A DNA stretch of 64,000 nucleotides from Siderastrea siderea. Lineage: Eukaryota > Cnidaria > Anthozoa > Scleractinia > Rhizangiidae. A model generated the notes under the pieces. The model did no database searches. It was not told where the DNA came from and saw nothing but the letters and a program-made list of their open reading frames with translations. A program made the translations under genes and the position numbers. Shown piece by piece: positions 25,360 to 38,004 of this stretch. The stretch is from the NCBI GenBank assembly GCA_964030785.1, contig OZ034968.1, positions 29,744,186 to 29,808,185 on the forward strand. Reading direction: 5' to 3'. Every line of letters begins with the position of its first letter. Positions within the stretch are counted from its first letter, which is position 1.

Positions 25360-28300
25360 TTAAATTGTTGATCTCTTTTCAGCAAAGAATCGTCGAAGAA
25401 TAACAACTTGGCAGATTCCAACAGAAAGAATAAGACAAGCTTCACCAATAGACCACCACTGTATTCTTTCATTCAGATATTCTGCCATATCACGTCCTTG
25501 TGTCTCGCGTAAACGATGATGGGTTTGATAGTCTGTTGCAATCTGAATAAATTAAGAAAAGGACATTTATTTTTTATGCTTTTATTCCTAATAAAACTGT
25601 GGTAGAAAGGAAGTCGAACTATTGCACTCTTATTTACTTGTGATTCTAATGTATAAATCCACCTCTTAAATGAACTGTATTCAATCACAAGTATGGGACA
25701 ACAGGGAAAAAAATCCAGGTTGCTGATGGGAGTTGAACCCACGACTTTCCCTAAACCAGACATAGCCTCTGATATATAGGGAGACCTTATGTTAGGTGAG
25801 CAAGCAAGGTCATTCAAAAACAAAACAAAACAAAAAAGGTCATTCACAAACCCACTTCTTGGGCATTTAACAGTTAATTTAACGTTTCTATTAGGTTACA
25901 AAATTACTTCATGTTAACAACTTAAAGAAAAAACAAAATGGAGAGTCACACCAGCTGCCAATTTATAAGGGTATCCTACAAGTAGGTTGTACATACAATT
26001 AAAACTTGAAATTTGGGAGTGTTAAAGTTTTAGAGGAAGGTGGAAAGGTGAGGAACTGGTGGAAAACTTTAGAGTGAAGTAACAATAAACACAAGCTAAG
26101 CTTGGCCCACACTAAACGGTAGGTAAGGGTTTATCCCACTGTGAGAAACTCGCTCTGAAAGCAAGAGGACTTTACAAGTGGCTAAGATCTGAGAGAATAG
26201 CATCCTGGGAGCATGTTTATACAAAGTGTTGTCTGGTCAGTAACCTTCCCCAAAGATCTGGTACACATCCATCTAACCATCTACATGTAGTTACCGTATT
26301 TATTCGCCTATAAGCCGATCCCGGCTATAAGCCGAGATCCTAAACTTGTAACGCACAATACTAACCCAATATTGACAAAATAATTCAGGAGACTCTCGGC
26401 TATAAGCCGAGACCCAAAAATTGAGCAATCTACTCGAATAAAACACAAAAAATATTGCGCAAATTCCCTAGGAAACTTACAAATTCAAGTTGAAGTGAAT
26501 AATAAACACGATCGAAGTGCTGACCTCTAAGGAAATACCTTCTAAAGTTGCTGATTAATAAACATGATCAAAATAGTAACTCCGATTACGGCATTAGCGA
26601 GTCTCTGGAGACGAGACCAAGGAGTCCTATTCAACGAGCTGAAGATGTCTGCCAGACAAAAGACAATGAACCGCTACATCCCAAAATATCCCGAGCTCGA
26701 TCAACAGTTGTTCGAGTGGTTTACGGAGCAAAGAAGTGAAGGTGAGAATTCATTTGTGATGTCTGTATTTTTTTTGGATGAAACCAAAATGAAATGAATT
26801 TGTCACGCAACTTTTTGACTGCAAGCGTTGTTTGCATACTATCACATTTCAACTCACTCGTGGGAACCAACACTTCTGATTGGTTGGAATCTTGTGGAGT
26901 CAAAACAATGCTGTCAAAACAAAGTTTACATTCGGCTTGCTTGATTTATATTTTCCACAGTGAATTAAATGTTATTGCTTGTGTCGTTTTAGGTATTGCC
27001 GTGAGGGGATTAACATTACGTCTGAAAGCGAAGGAACTTGCAAATGATCCAAGGCCTCCCTCGGATGGTATCAAAACTGGAAGCGGCACCATTCCGTAAG
27101 CCTCCAAACGAAGACAACTCTGGCTCAACGCCTGCCCGATGACTTGGGAAATAAGATCCTGCAGTTACACCGCTCCGTGATAGCAGCCAAACAGTGAATG
27201 CAGTATCCACTCGCGAAAATCTTCAACGTGGATGAGACCCGATGCGGTTTGAGCTACCTTCATCGCGAACCCTTGACTCAAAGACCAAACTTCGCTCGGC
27301 TTATACGTGAATAAATGCCAACTTCCTAATGTTGCAGAAAGTTTTGTTTAGTAAAACCTCTCGGCTATGAGCCGAACCCCCTTCTCTGGCCTAAATTTTG
27401 CCTAAACTTGGCTTGACTTTGTGTAAAAATCGCTCGGCTTATAGGCGAATAAATACAGTATGTAGTGTCATATACCTTACTGTGGCCACTTCTCAGGTTT
27501 CTGCTTAAGAAATCATTTCAAAAACTTTCTTACAGTTACTGACTTATGACTGGTCTGGTGAAATGGAGCTATCAGAAGTTTTCCAAGAAGTTGTTAAGAT
27601 GCTAAAATAAAAACTTTGTCAAAATCACCCACAGTAAGTTTGTCACTCAGTAAAGGCTTGTCAAGCAAATATAAATGATGTACAGGGCAGCTTATATTAA
27701 CCTCTGCAATAAGGAGTCACAAACCTTAAGGTCTTCATGTATTGTTACACAAGCTGTCTCCATCTGTGTAAGGGCAGTGTGGTGTGCTCCCATGTCTTTG
27801 GTTAGAGGTGTTTCTTCTCCAGCTTGGAAATCAAAGTACACCACTTTGTGACTAAATGTTGAGAATTCATTGCTGAAGCAGAACTTGTAGACTCCTTCAG
27901 TTTGAGCTGTGAACGAGTAGCTGTCATACTGTTTCTTTTGAACAGTGTACAGAGTTTTACCACTCTCATCAAAGAGAACTACGTCCACATCATAGTTTCC
28001 ACCACTAATGACCTAAAGAGAACAGAAAATCACTACATCATTTTTTTTGTTCCAAAATGTACTTCTAAAAATACAAGAAGGGCTACAGCAAGGATAAAAC
28101 ATGTAGCAAGGAATAATGCAAGCTATGAGAAAATGTCCATACATGAACATATTATTTTAAAAATCATTGAATAAGGTACAAGTATTTATTATTTCTTTTT
28201 CCTTGTGATTTAGCTTCAAGGTGCAGCTGTGGACAAGCAAATCTGGGATGCCTAATTGGGGCAAAAATGTATACAAGTCATGTTCTTGTCTTTATCTTGC

Positions 28301-31300
28301 AAAATGAAGTACATGTAGTGGAATGTTAAAGAGTACTACTATCCTGTTATGATGTAGATTGCCACCTTTGATCTGGTTTGAGCTTGAAAAGTTTAAAAAT
28401 GCACTGCCTCTAATCAGACAGATCAAATAAGAAGAACACCTCCCTAACTTATAAGCCCTCTATAGTAAACAGTATAATGACAAAATCTTTATGCTGTCAT
28501 AAACTTCCTCTAACTTCCCATGTCTTCATTATTTTATTGCAATTAAAAAAGAATTCATTAATGGAATGTGTTATTTAAAGACTGGTCAAGAAAAAATGTA
28601 TAAAGTGAAGATAGAGCTAAAACTAGTATGATGGATTTCTGCTAAAGTATTCCAGGGCTGCCTCCACAAGGAAGGTGCCTGATCATAAAGCAACACAAAT
28701 CTCTTATGGCTGTTGTTTTTGGTCACTTTCAGACTCCCAGTTGCTGACTATTTTGACTGTAGTGCCAGGGCAGGAAAAAACCCAGGTCCGATTGTCCACG
28801 GCAAGTAGAGTTTGCTCTTGGGCAAGTGAAAATAGAAGTTTGGTGGCCCGGTGGGCAAGTGAAATTAGCCTCAGTGGCCTTGTGAGTCTGCCTGAAAGAG
28901 TCAGCTTGATAAATGATAATTTTCAGTCAGAAACTAGTTCAAACTTAAAACTGAAAGATGAGTGAAACAATGAGTTGAAAACATGGATTAATTTAAAATC
29001 CAAACTCCCACATACTTTGTCAGATGATGATAAAGAACCAGATCAAGCCTCCATGTCAACTAGTTACAGTACTGTTCGAAAGTATTGGTGCATAAGCACG
29101 CGGCGAAACCTCATCCGCCGCCATTTTGTTTTCCGCGAATTTGCCGCGGTGGGACGAAAACCGCAACCTCGGTAAGGACGAAATTGACCGAACACCGCGG
29201 CTGACTTGACGCGGCAATGCCTCAGTAACCAAACAATAGTGGCTAATTTCTATTGTTTTAGCATTGTTTATACTTTATCTCACTAATATTCTCAAAGGAG
29301 CAAATAGACAAAAGGTTAGCGGTATAATTTCACAAGATTGCGCTTCGTGATAAAACCGATTTCAGACTCGATCGTGTGCTGTCACGCCGGCTTACCATTG
29401 CAGGTGTTTTTATCACCAAGTGCAATTATAAATAAAGAACTTTAAAGATCGTGTTTTTATTGGTATTAGATCGTTTAAGGAGAGCTATGAGCAAGCCGAT
29501 GTATTTAAATGTTTTTCGAGCAAGCCGGTAGTGATCCGTGCGATACAACACGAGAGGTTCTCGTTTCAGACTTTGCAAGACAGCGGGACGAGGCGCCACA
29601 ATCATGCACAATCTCAATAGAATGGATTGTCAGGCAGCCGGAAGCAAACTTCGAGCGAACGAACAGAAGCTGACACATTAAACAGTAAAGTAAAACATAT
29701 TCTTTATTAAAAAAAAAAAAGTTTTAGTCGGCACACATGACTATGTGGTGCCAAGCGTTGCGTGAATAATTTGCGTGCCGAATGCGACGTGAGCTAAAAT
29801 TTTCAGAATTGAAATATGCCTTCGCCATACTCAAACATGCCGTCAAAAGCGAAACTGCTGAATGTAACTTGAACTAAAAAGCAAAAGTTATGATGTTAGA
29901 AAGAGAATTAGAGTAAAATAGCAAGTTTTTTCCTGAGATTATTTTCAGTTCACGGAGCATTGCACTGATTTGAATTTGCATACTGTGAGTCTCAAAATAA
30001 ATTGTGTGAGCGATGTGGGAACAAATCGAACCTTTCTAGATCTTTTGCGCACTTAATCCTTCGATGATAATTGAAATCGTAAATGAAACTCATGTTGAAA
30101 CTCAAAGACAATGCCAAGTGTAAAAGAATTTGTAAGAAATAGCGATATTTAGCGCGGAGTTAGTTTCAGTTCAAAAGCGCATCAAATTTGCATAACGGGT
30201 GAAAGCTGACCTTTTCAATGAACGTCAGATGGTATGTAATGCAACAATTCTATCTCTATGATGTCCGTTTTATTTCTTCTAGCTGTTGCAAATGGCACGA
30301 CTATCCATTTCTTTCTTCGACTAACGTTAGCGTTCAGCAAAAGTGCTCAGAAGTCACGGTTTGTGAATCACGGTAAAAGCAATAATCATGTGAAATCTAT
30401 CACATCAAAATCATCGGCGCGCGACGTCTCGCTTATTGAAGTTAATTAATCTTTGAAACAAAGGAAACAAAAGGCTATTCAAACACCACCGCGTCCTATT
30501 CTTTACCGCGGTATTTTTGACCGCAAAAAACCGAGGTAAAACCGGAGTTTTCAAAGAAGTTAGACGAGGTTTTCCCGAGGTCAAACCGGAGATACAAACT
30601 GCAATTCCACCGCGGCAGTATCGCAGAAAATGCACCAATACTTTCGAGCGGTACTGTAAGTACCAGAAAGCTCATTTTGTTATAGTCTATCACTGATCAC
30701 TGATTGTACCTGAGACATGAACTACTGTAGTTGACAAGGTATGTTGTATTCCCACTGGGCAAGTAATATTAAAGTGGGGGCAAGTGAAAACTGAAATTTA
30801 CTGGCCCACTAGGCAAGTGGGTTCCTCTCCTGAGTTGCAGGCCATGACACCCAGTTACCAGCTACAAACAATTTCTATTATAGCTCTGACGTTCTCTGGG
30901 ATGTCAGCTTTTCTCGTTAAGAACGCAATAAAAACCCTGCCTTAGACACTGTAAGGTGATGTTATCCTAAGCCTTTATAGCTATTTCAATTAATATTGTT
31001 GAAAAGCCTATGTGATAAAACCACGAGGTGATATGGGTAATTTATTGATAAATGATTTAGGAAACTTAGCTATGGCTCACCTCTTATAAAAATAAATTGC
31101 TTAGGCAAGTGTTTATGGTATTTCACCAAACCTATAGCAACTGCATTTTGGTCTTGTCACATAAGCTCAAGGCTTTATAAAATCCGACAATGTTAATTGA
31201 AATAGCTGTATATCAACTAGCCTTAATTTGCAAGCTTTAACAATCCTTAGGATTACAACTAAGCTAACATGAACAGTAGATCATCATTATCTCCAACGCT

Positions 31301-32261
31301 GGTAACCTTGAATACCCTGCTTCAGTATCTTGAGCTCAAATCTGTTTGTATCAGAGGTCAGAGCCCAGTTATTTACTACTACTCACATTATCTTGAACAA
31401 TAATATTGTTTTTCCTCCAGGCATACTCAGTTGAACGTTTGGAAATCGAATTCAATCGAACTCAATCGAAATCAATCTATAGATTGAGTTCGAGTGAGCT
31501 CAGCAATCGAATGAAATCGAACATCAAACTTTGTGTGAGAAATCAAACCCAATCCAACTCAATCCATTGGATTACGCTCGATTGAGTTTGGCAACCGAAC
31601 TCAATCTAACACCATCCAGTGAATTGAGTTCGATTGGGTTCGATTGTCCAATTTTTTTGTGTGTGAGTTCGATTTCGTTCGATTGCCGAACTCAATCGAA
31701 CTCAATCCATGGATTGGGTTTGATTGAGTTCAATTGAAATTCAGTTCGATTAGGTTCGATTGATTATGCCGGGTTTTCCTACGTGTTCGAGATAGCAGAG
31801 TCTACAGTAGATGTAAATACCCTCCCTAACAACAGTTTTATGTCATTGATATGGTTTTGAAATTTAATTAAGAATAATCCGTATCCTCAACTTCTAACCT
31901 CTAACCACACTAATGGGTCCGTTTGGGTAACGAACCAATACAAAGACGATGTTTAATTGTTTAGGAGTGGAAGCCGGTACATGTGAACACGTAGATAAAT
32001 ATGTTACAGATTTGATTTGTTTAAAATGAACAATAATTAGCCCAGAGCAACAGATTTTAAAGAAATCGCAGTTCTCACACCCGAGATAATCTAAATGCTG
32101 ACCTGAAATTCCAGCGTTCCTTTGGCATCTTTCTTGATATCCTCGTAGAAACACTGCCTTGCGTTGTCTTCCAACTCGAAAGTCAACTCAGTACACTCCA
32201 CTGCAATCAGGGTCAACAATGCCACAAATAAACCTACATAAAAGCTACTCGGCCAATTCAT
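25360..32261 (-). CDS. TMED7: p24 family cargo receptor, TMED7/TMED3 type
   Basis: Three exons: 32261-32103 (53 codons), 28012-27725 (96 codons) and 25542-25360 (60 codons plus TAA), all phase 0, giving 209 aa. Human TMED7 is about 224 aa. Residues 1-23 are a signal peptide ending [11 protein letters not shown]. The GOLD domain begins [17 protein letters not shown] and includes [10 protein letters not shown] and [20 protein letters not shown], with the two conserved cysteines (QCFYE, KFCFS). A coiled-coil linker [14 protein letters not shown] leads to [20 protein letters not shown], one membrane span, and a short cytosolic tail [11 protein letters not shown] with the FF COPII-binding pair. 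These motifs are the p24-gamma signature shared by TMED7 and TMED3; the ancestral single gene could carry either name. It cycles between ER and Golgi in COPI/COPII vesicles. The head-to-head neighbour is CEP152, with 375 bp between the ATGs. Confidence 0.95.
26294..27458 (+). mobile_element. Degenerate pogo/Tigger-type DNA transposon in TMED7 intron 2
   Basis: Terminal inverted repeats CCGTATTTATTCGCCTATAA and TTATAGGCGAATAAATACAG are flanked by TA on both sides, the expected target duplication of Tc1/mariner-pogo elements. Several internal copies of CTCGGCTATAAGCCGA lie near both ends (26326, 26395, 27358), possibly transposase-binding subterminal sites. The element is antisense to TMED7. 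Confidence 0.75.
26640..27270 (+). pseudogene. Relic pogo/Tigger transposase fragments
   Basis: Fragments in order: a CENP-B-type HTH end ([16 protein letters not shown]), continuing after a 248-bp GT...AG insertion (26741-26990) as [16 protein letters not shown], then [20 protein letters not shown], an in-frame stop, and the catalytic-region start [15 protein letters not shown]. The first Asp-Glu-Thr of the DDE fold corresponds to the usual NMDETP motif. Most of the DDE domain is missing and the frame changes between blocks, so it is inactive. The GT...AG block could be a real transposase intron. Confidence 0.7.
29067..30656. mobile_element. 1.59-kb non-autonomous TIR element, copy 1
   Basis: The ends CAGTACTGTTCGAAAGTATT and AATACTTTCGAGCGGTACTG form a ~26-bp TIR (extending to GGTGCA), flanked by TA. 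Subterminal CCGCGG/ACCTCGG-rich blocks sit inside both ends. A second copy in opposite orientation lies at 41519-43088. No transposase frame is present. It is located in TMED7 intron 1. Confidence 0.85.
31436..31764. repeat. Array of CAATCGAAC-type motifs in both orientations
   Basis: Over ~330 bp the decamer family GAACTCAATC / GATTGAGTTC recurs in both orientations more than fifteen times. Local palindromes such as CTCAATCCATGGATTGGG and CAATCTATAGATTG are embedded. It lies in TMED7 intron 1, ~340 bp downstream of its first exon. Confidence 0.7.
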
Positions 32262-32636
32262 AGCGCACTAGTTGAAGAATGCTTTCTGATCAGATCAGCG
32301 GGAAAGCTAGTAAACTAGATCGTCTGCACGCCGGTTTTTTCCGACGTGAAATTTTTATTTCGATCAAGATGGCGCTGAACTATACGTGGCATTCATGAAA
32401 CACTCAAACTCTTCTGGGATATATCGTCACCAGATTCCTCTCCTTTGTGATTGAGAGCGAGTGGAAACTGGCACTAGACATTTCTTTTCGCGGGCAAATT
32501 CCCCTGAGAAATGGATTAGGGTTGCGATGCATAGAGCCGTAAAGCGACTGAATACTTCAATTTCTCGCTTTTTTGCGACGAAAATGCTTCAATCAGGGAA
32601 GAAACGGCCTCGTAGCTGACTAAGGAGTTGTCTGGC
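32262..32636. promoter_or_regulatory. Bidirectional promoter region of TMED7 and CEP152
   Basis: Only 375 bp separate the divergent start codons. The interval contains AAGATGGCGC (32366-32375), a YY1-like motif, and TTTTCGCGGGC (about 32484-32494), which resembles an E2F site and would suit a cell-cycle gene such as CEP152. No TATA box is obvious. Sharing of the promoter is inferred from geometry. Confidence 0.6.
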
Positions 32637-35600
32637 ATGAGTGTTGGAATCAGCCAGGTGAATTTCGATGCTCAGGTGAGACATCTGTCGCTTGACAATT
32701 TGAAATCAAAGTGGAGTTTGCATGCGTCGATGATGACATGATATCACTTTCTCCATGTTTCCTGCTTTTCTCGTCGAAGAGCGTCTAAATCAGGTTGAAT
32801 TCTACTTGGATGTCGTTTTCAACATTCGTTTGGATAATGAAAATTGATTGGTATTCCGTTCTTCCAAGCGATATTCCTTTTCGATTATTTTTCGTGTGCT
32901 TGTGTAAGCTTGTGTTGACCCTAATTACAGTATTTACTGTACACAAGATTCTTTCCTCGCTTTATTCAGCTTTATTTTTTCATGACAGTAACAGGAAAAA
33001 AGTTTGCTAACAAATCGTCACCAGTTTGACTTTCGTGCAGTCTTCAAAATTCCTACTACAGGAGTAAAATTTTAGCTTCTTTTTAGTTCTACGCAAGGAT
33101 CCTTTCAGTTTAAATGTCGGTTTGTGTTTTAGTTATTAGATTAACTTCATTCCTGTGTTTGCATTCTAGTATTCATCAAAGTTTGCATGACATTACAGTT
33201 CATATCTGTCGTAAATGCTAATTTTTATATTTGACGAGAAATGGTGCACAGTACAAGTGCCCATTTATTAAATTAAACTAAGTTATAATTACCATCTAAC
33301 AAAATAAACTTATGCTAGCACAAATATATAATTTCCCACTTTGCAGTTCAGCTGTAGCTGAAGTTGAGCATTTATTTTCACTTGATTTCATCATAATTTT
33401 ATATATTCATTGTGCAAGTTCATTTAATTTTCGCAGTCTATTATCACCAGGTTGTGTAAACATGTTTGCCCCAACAAAATTTTCTGCTAGTCACTGATTT
33501 TCGCACTTTTATCTGAAAATATACGTGTTTATTTTTTTCTCAGCGCGTGAGCGGGCAAGATGAACCAAATCCTGCAATCTGATTGGTTCCGGGAGCGGGC
33601 GGAATTTTCCGATCTTGACCGCGGTCAACGGAACGGCAATAACAAAAAATTTGTAATGGGTTTTTAAAACCTTTAAAATCTTTAAAACGTTCTCCGAAAC
33701 TTAGAATTCTGAAATTTTTTGTACATTGTCGTTAAAAACTTTCTTTCCAAAATTTCTTGTTAAAATACCGAAGGTTGTACAATGTAAATCGCCTCTTCCC
33801 TTTCGACAAACATTTGAGTAAATGGAGCAGGAGTTAGCTACATGTATCGAAATTTGGGAAAATAAAGGGGTTTCTTTTAGTTATATTGCTTCCTGTGATT
33901 TCTGAGTTTTAACAGAGTAAAAAAGCGTATTTTGCTGCTCTGGTGTCACAAACGGCTTCGTTTCATGGTTCATTTTACGCGCGCTTGTAAAACGTTGCTT
34001 TCCGAAAACAACAAGACACGTTTAACTTTTGAAAAACAACAAGAAAAAAATAAAAATATTATTTGCCGGCCTTGGTCGGTCCGTATTGAGAAAAACTGTG
34101 CCCTCGGTCTTGAGCACGGCCCTCGGCCTGCGGCCTCGGGCCGTACTCAAGACCTCTGGCACAGTTTTTCTCAATACGGACCTCCCGGCCGGCAAATAAT
34201 ATATATATCTCATGCCTAATAACATGCAGTCTGCATTTGCAGCCAACAGGAAGTTACAAATTCAGCAAGAGCAACTGTTGCCTTCTTGACTACACAAAAG
34301 TGCACTAAAAATACAACTCAGATCCGTCAGAGATGCCATCTATCTCAAATCTATTGCTATAACTTATTAAAAACAGAAATCCCAGTGTGGATTCTGTACA
34401 TGGGAACCCCTATTATCAAAACTTGCTGTACTTGTAAGACTTATCATGAGTCTTAATAATCCAAAAATGAATATGTTTTGAAGGTAAATCCACTCAGCCA
34501 CTTAATCCCTTTGAGAGACAGCTGTACAGGCCTTATAATCAGTTTTCCTGAGTTCAAAACTGAACCCACTCATCAAAGAAGATTTGTGTGCAACTGCATA
34601 TTATACATGGTTATTTTTAGTTCAGAGAAATTACACAGTTGAACGGCTCTGGGCAAGAAAACATCCTAATAAACTTTTTCAAATTATTTCAGTCTTTATT
34701 TCAGCCTTGAAAAGGCAACTTTGTTGTTAAAATATTGCTTCTTTTAGGCTTATTAAACTTCCAAGATGTCAGTTTGGCCAACAAAATCCATTTTTTCTAA
34801 TTAAGTAATTATGGCCTGAAAAGTCACTTACAATGATTTTGCCTAGAGCACTTCAATAATTTTAATTTTTTATCTACAGATGGCTTTAATAATGACATGC
34901 TTGACTTCATTTCCTCTAATTCCTTTGTTTTGTTTGCTCAGATCAGTTTCTATGAACATGAGGTTTTACAGTTGAGCCAAGCATATCCCATAGAAAAGAA
35001 TTATGAAAATTTGAACTGATTGTTGTAATATTGATTTCATTATTAATAGTCCACTTTTCAAATGAAGAATGAAATATTCAAAATGAAACTCAATCTGTCA
35101 GCCAAATATTGATTGGACCATTGCATGACATCATGCCTCAGGCACATGGGAATTTGACAGGTTTTCCTGAACTGTATTCCAGCAGACATCTGATTTAAAA
35201 ATTTTACTCTTCTTTTCTCTCCACTGCCAGCTTTTTGAAACAAATCAGAACACGGAAAAAAACTTTGAGCATTTTGATGGGACTGAAAGGAGATGGTTGC
35301 ATTAGGAAAGCAGAAGCAAAAATTAAACATTGCGAGAATCGGTTGGGAGCAGTTTATCAAAATTGGGAAACCTGTCAAATTCCAGTCACGTGAATTAATC
35401 GAATCAAGAGTGGACATGAGACTGAGTTTCAGTTTGAATAATTTATTTCATTCTTCATGTGAAAAGCAGATTATTGAAACAAATAATGAAATCACTATTG
35501 CGATAATCAATTCAAATTTTTATTCTATGGGGGTACCCTTGACCTGGCTTGACTGTAAAATTCAGTAAATGATAACCCAGAAACAAGGGAAAACATCCAG

Positions 35601-37551
35601 ATAATTAAAAAGTTGTAATCGTTGCTCAGATGTGGTTAATCATGGTTTGACTGTTTTTTTCTACTGCCCATCTCAAAGGGAAGCTCTTGTTTTCTTGAAC
35701 AACTTGTTGGTTTCCATGACTGTTTGAGAGAGCTCAAGTCTATGGATATCATTTCTTACTTTGGTGGTAAAGAAAAATTAGTTTTGAGGAACTGAGTTAT
35801 CCAATTATTGTTCTTGTCTGAAATTATGTTCAATGCATCTTTAATTTTCTCTGTAGGTGCTAGAAGATGAAGAGGAAGCGGCATTGGAAAAGGAAGACCA
35901 AGAAAGAGAACAGGAGGTGAGAAAATTAATGCTGCCTAATTAGTGACATACATGTATACGTGTCAAATTCCCAAAACAATTTTGTTCAATTAAAGAAGTA
36001 AGTTGATACACAGGCAAGGGCTTCCTTTATTGTGCAACGTTGCTCTCTGCTCTGCACTTTTACTTGTAATTAATACCTTAATATAAACTGGATATTATTA
36101 TGTAATATGGCAGGCAATTTTTCCCCATAACTGTTTGGAAGGTTGTAAGTCAATAGGGATTGAAGTGCTCTGCAGAAAAAGGGCCAGCCTTTGTGCCGCA
36201 GTAGCATTCAATGGGATTTTCTTGCCACATTGGCACTTTTGCCCTTCTTTTGCTGAGCACTTTAATTGTTGGTGGATCAAAAACTGTGGGCCCAGGTCTT
36301 CACTTGTTGGGTGAGATGACCAGCTTTTTCAGGGTTTTGTTCTGAGAACACTCTCTCTTAGCTGGAGCACTGGTTACTGACATGTCAATCTTTACTGTTT
36401 CCTTTGAAGATCCGAGAGCTGTTGAACAGTGAACTTGATGATGGGCTTCTGGATGATGATAATGCATCTTTCTCATCCCACGACCTCAGGAGCTCTGGTT
36501 ACAGCAGAGACACTCCATACTCTGAGGATTTCACTGAACAAGAACATCAAACCTTCTTTAATGGTCCGAAATCTAAGAAATTGATCCCTTCTGAAAGAGG
36601 TGCATTTGAGAGACCTCCACTGATCACTCAGCGTGCATTTCACTTCATCAATGGATCAGGACAGAACCAAGATTCAAATACAGGAAGGATAAATCAGCAA
36701 TATAATTATGATTCAGGGCATCAGTATCAAGAGAATTATGACCATCCAGGTTATAATGAATACAGAGAACAAGAAAGCCCTTTTGATGGTCAAGTTGACG
36801 AGTATGGGCAAGGCTATGGTGATAGTGAAGGCGGTTTAAATTATCAAACTTTGCCTGATGATGATGATGATGTTGATGAGGGGTTCGAGCAGCACGGAAA
36901 TTATCATCCTCATCAAGGAATACAAAGACAATTCCCCTCTCAGCAGGAATCATATAATTACCATCATCAGCCTCATTATCCAGGTGCAAATTTTAACGAG
37001 CACAATAATGGCTCTGGTGCTCATGATTTTAATGAAGATTATGGAGGTTACACTGAGGAAGAAACTCCAGGGCATGGTCAGAATCTTTATGATCACCGTG
37101 CGGAGAATGTAAATGAACAGAATCATTACAGAATTGACACTCCTGGGAATTATCGAGTTCAATATCGTGCCCAGCATCAACCCATTCCTCGCATCAGTGA
37201 CACAGGCTCTGATGAACGTGTCACAAAAAGGATTGAAGTCGCCAGTGGGTTTTCAGAGGATGGTTCGCAAGACGTGCAACTTCAGATATTGTATAAGGCC
37301 CGCGGGAGAAAAATTGAAGAATTGACTAGAAAATTGGAAAATCAAGAAGAGGAAATGGCAAAAGAGATCCGTGTTTTAAATCACCAGAATGCACTATTGA
37401 AAGGTACATGTATGACACCAATAATACATCCTATACCTATTTGTAGTGTTCTTATCAAAGAGTGTCTTGTGTAGCCTAAGAAAAAGTCACTGTTGTCAGT
37501 TCCTCCACTAATTTGCAAAATAAGCCAGAAATTACCATGTACAACACACTC

Positions 37552-37586
<35 letters not shown>

Positions 37587-38004
37587 AAGTAATAATAATA
37601 ATAATAATAATCTTTATGGAGGAAGCTCCCCTCACTGTGTGCACACTTTGTGCTTCCCAGAGTCAAGGCTTGCCCTTTGCGCTTTAGGAAGCTGCCGTGA
37701 GTTTCACAAGTTGTTCAGGAGGATTGGGTCTTGCCTCTCTGATTAGTTGATATTGCGTAAATGTTGATGATAATTATTATTTTTAATTATTTCTATTTGT
37801 GCCAGTTGTGGCACTAAGCTGCAACATTGCTCTCCCTCTTGCACTGACTCTGCCCTATTTTTAGATGAACGTGATGGATTTTCAGCTAGTCTTGAGCAGT
37901 CTCAGAAGATGGTGCAGTCGTGTAATACGGAAATGAACAACTTGAAAGGCCAACTTGCTGCTGCTTACCAGCAAATCAATGCATTACAAGGAAGCAAGGA
38001 AGAG
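32637..38004 (+). CDS. CEP152: CEP152 exons 1-4: acidic PLK4-binding-type N-terminus and disordered region
   Basis: Residues 1-411. Exons 1-2 give MSVGISQVNFDAQ then VLEDEEEAALEKEDQ. Exon 3 opens IRELLNSELDDGLLDDDN, which aligns with the human acidic segment known to bind the PLK4 polo boxes. The rest of exon 3 (994 bp) is predicted disordered: rich in Asn, Gln, Tyr, His, Gly and Asp, with a five-Asp run near 36857-36871. Its end, LQILYKARGRKIEELTRKLE, starts the first long coiled coil, which continues in exon 4. Confidence 0.9.

Noticed and set aside
25728..25739. tRNA B-box-like GGTTCAACTCCC on the minus strand
   Set aside because: There is no A box or cloverleaf at the right distance; it might be a SINE remnant but cannot be called a tRNA.
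30411..30638. 75-aa frame repeated at 41537-41764
   Set aside because: Conserved only because both lie in the terminal part of the same TIR element; no transposase similarity.
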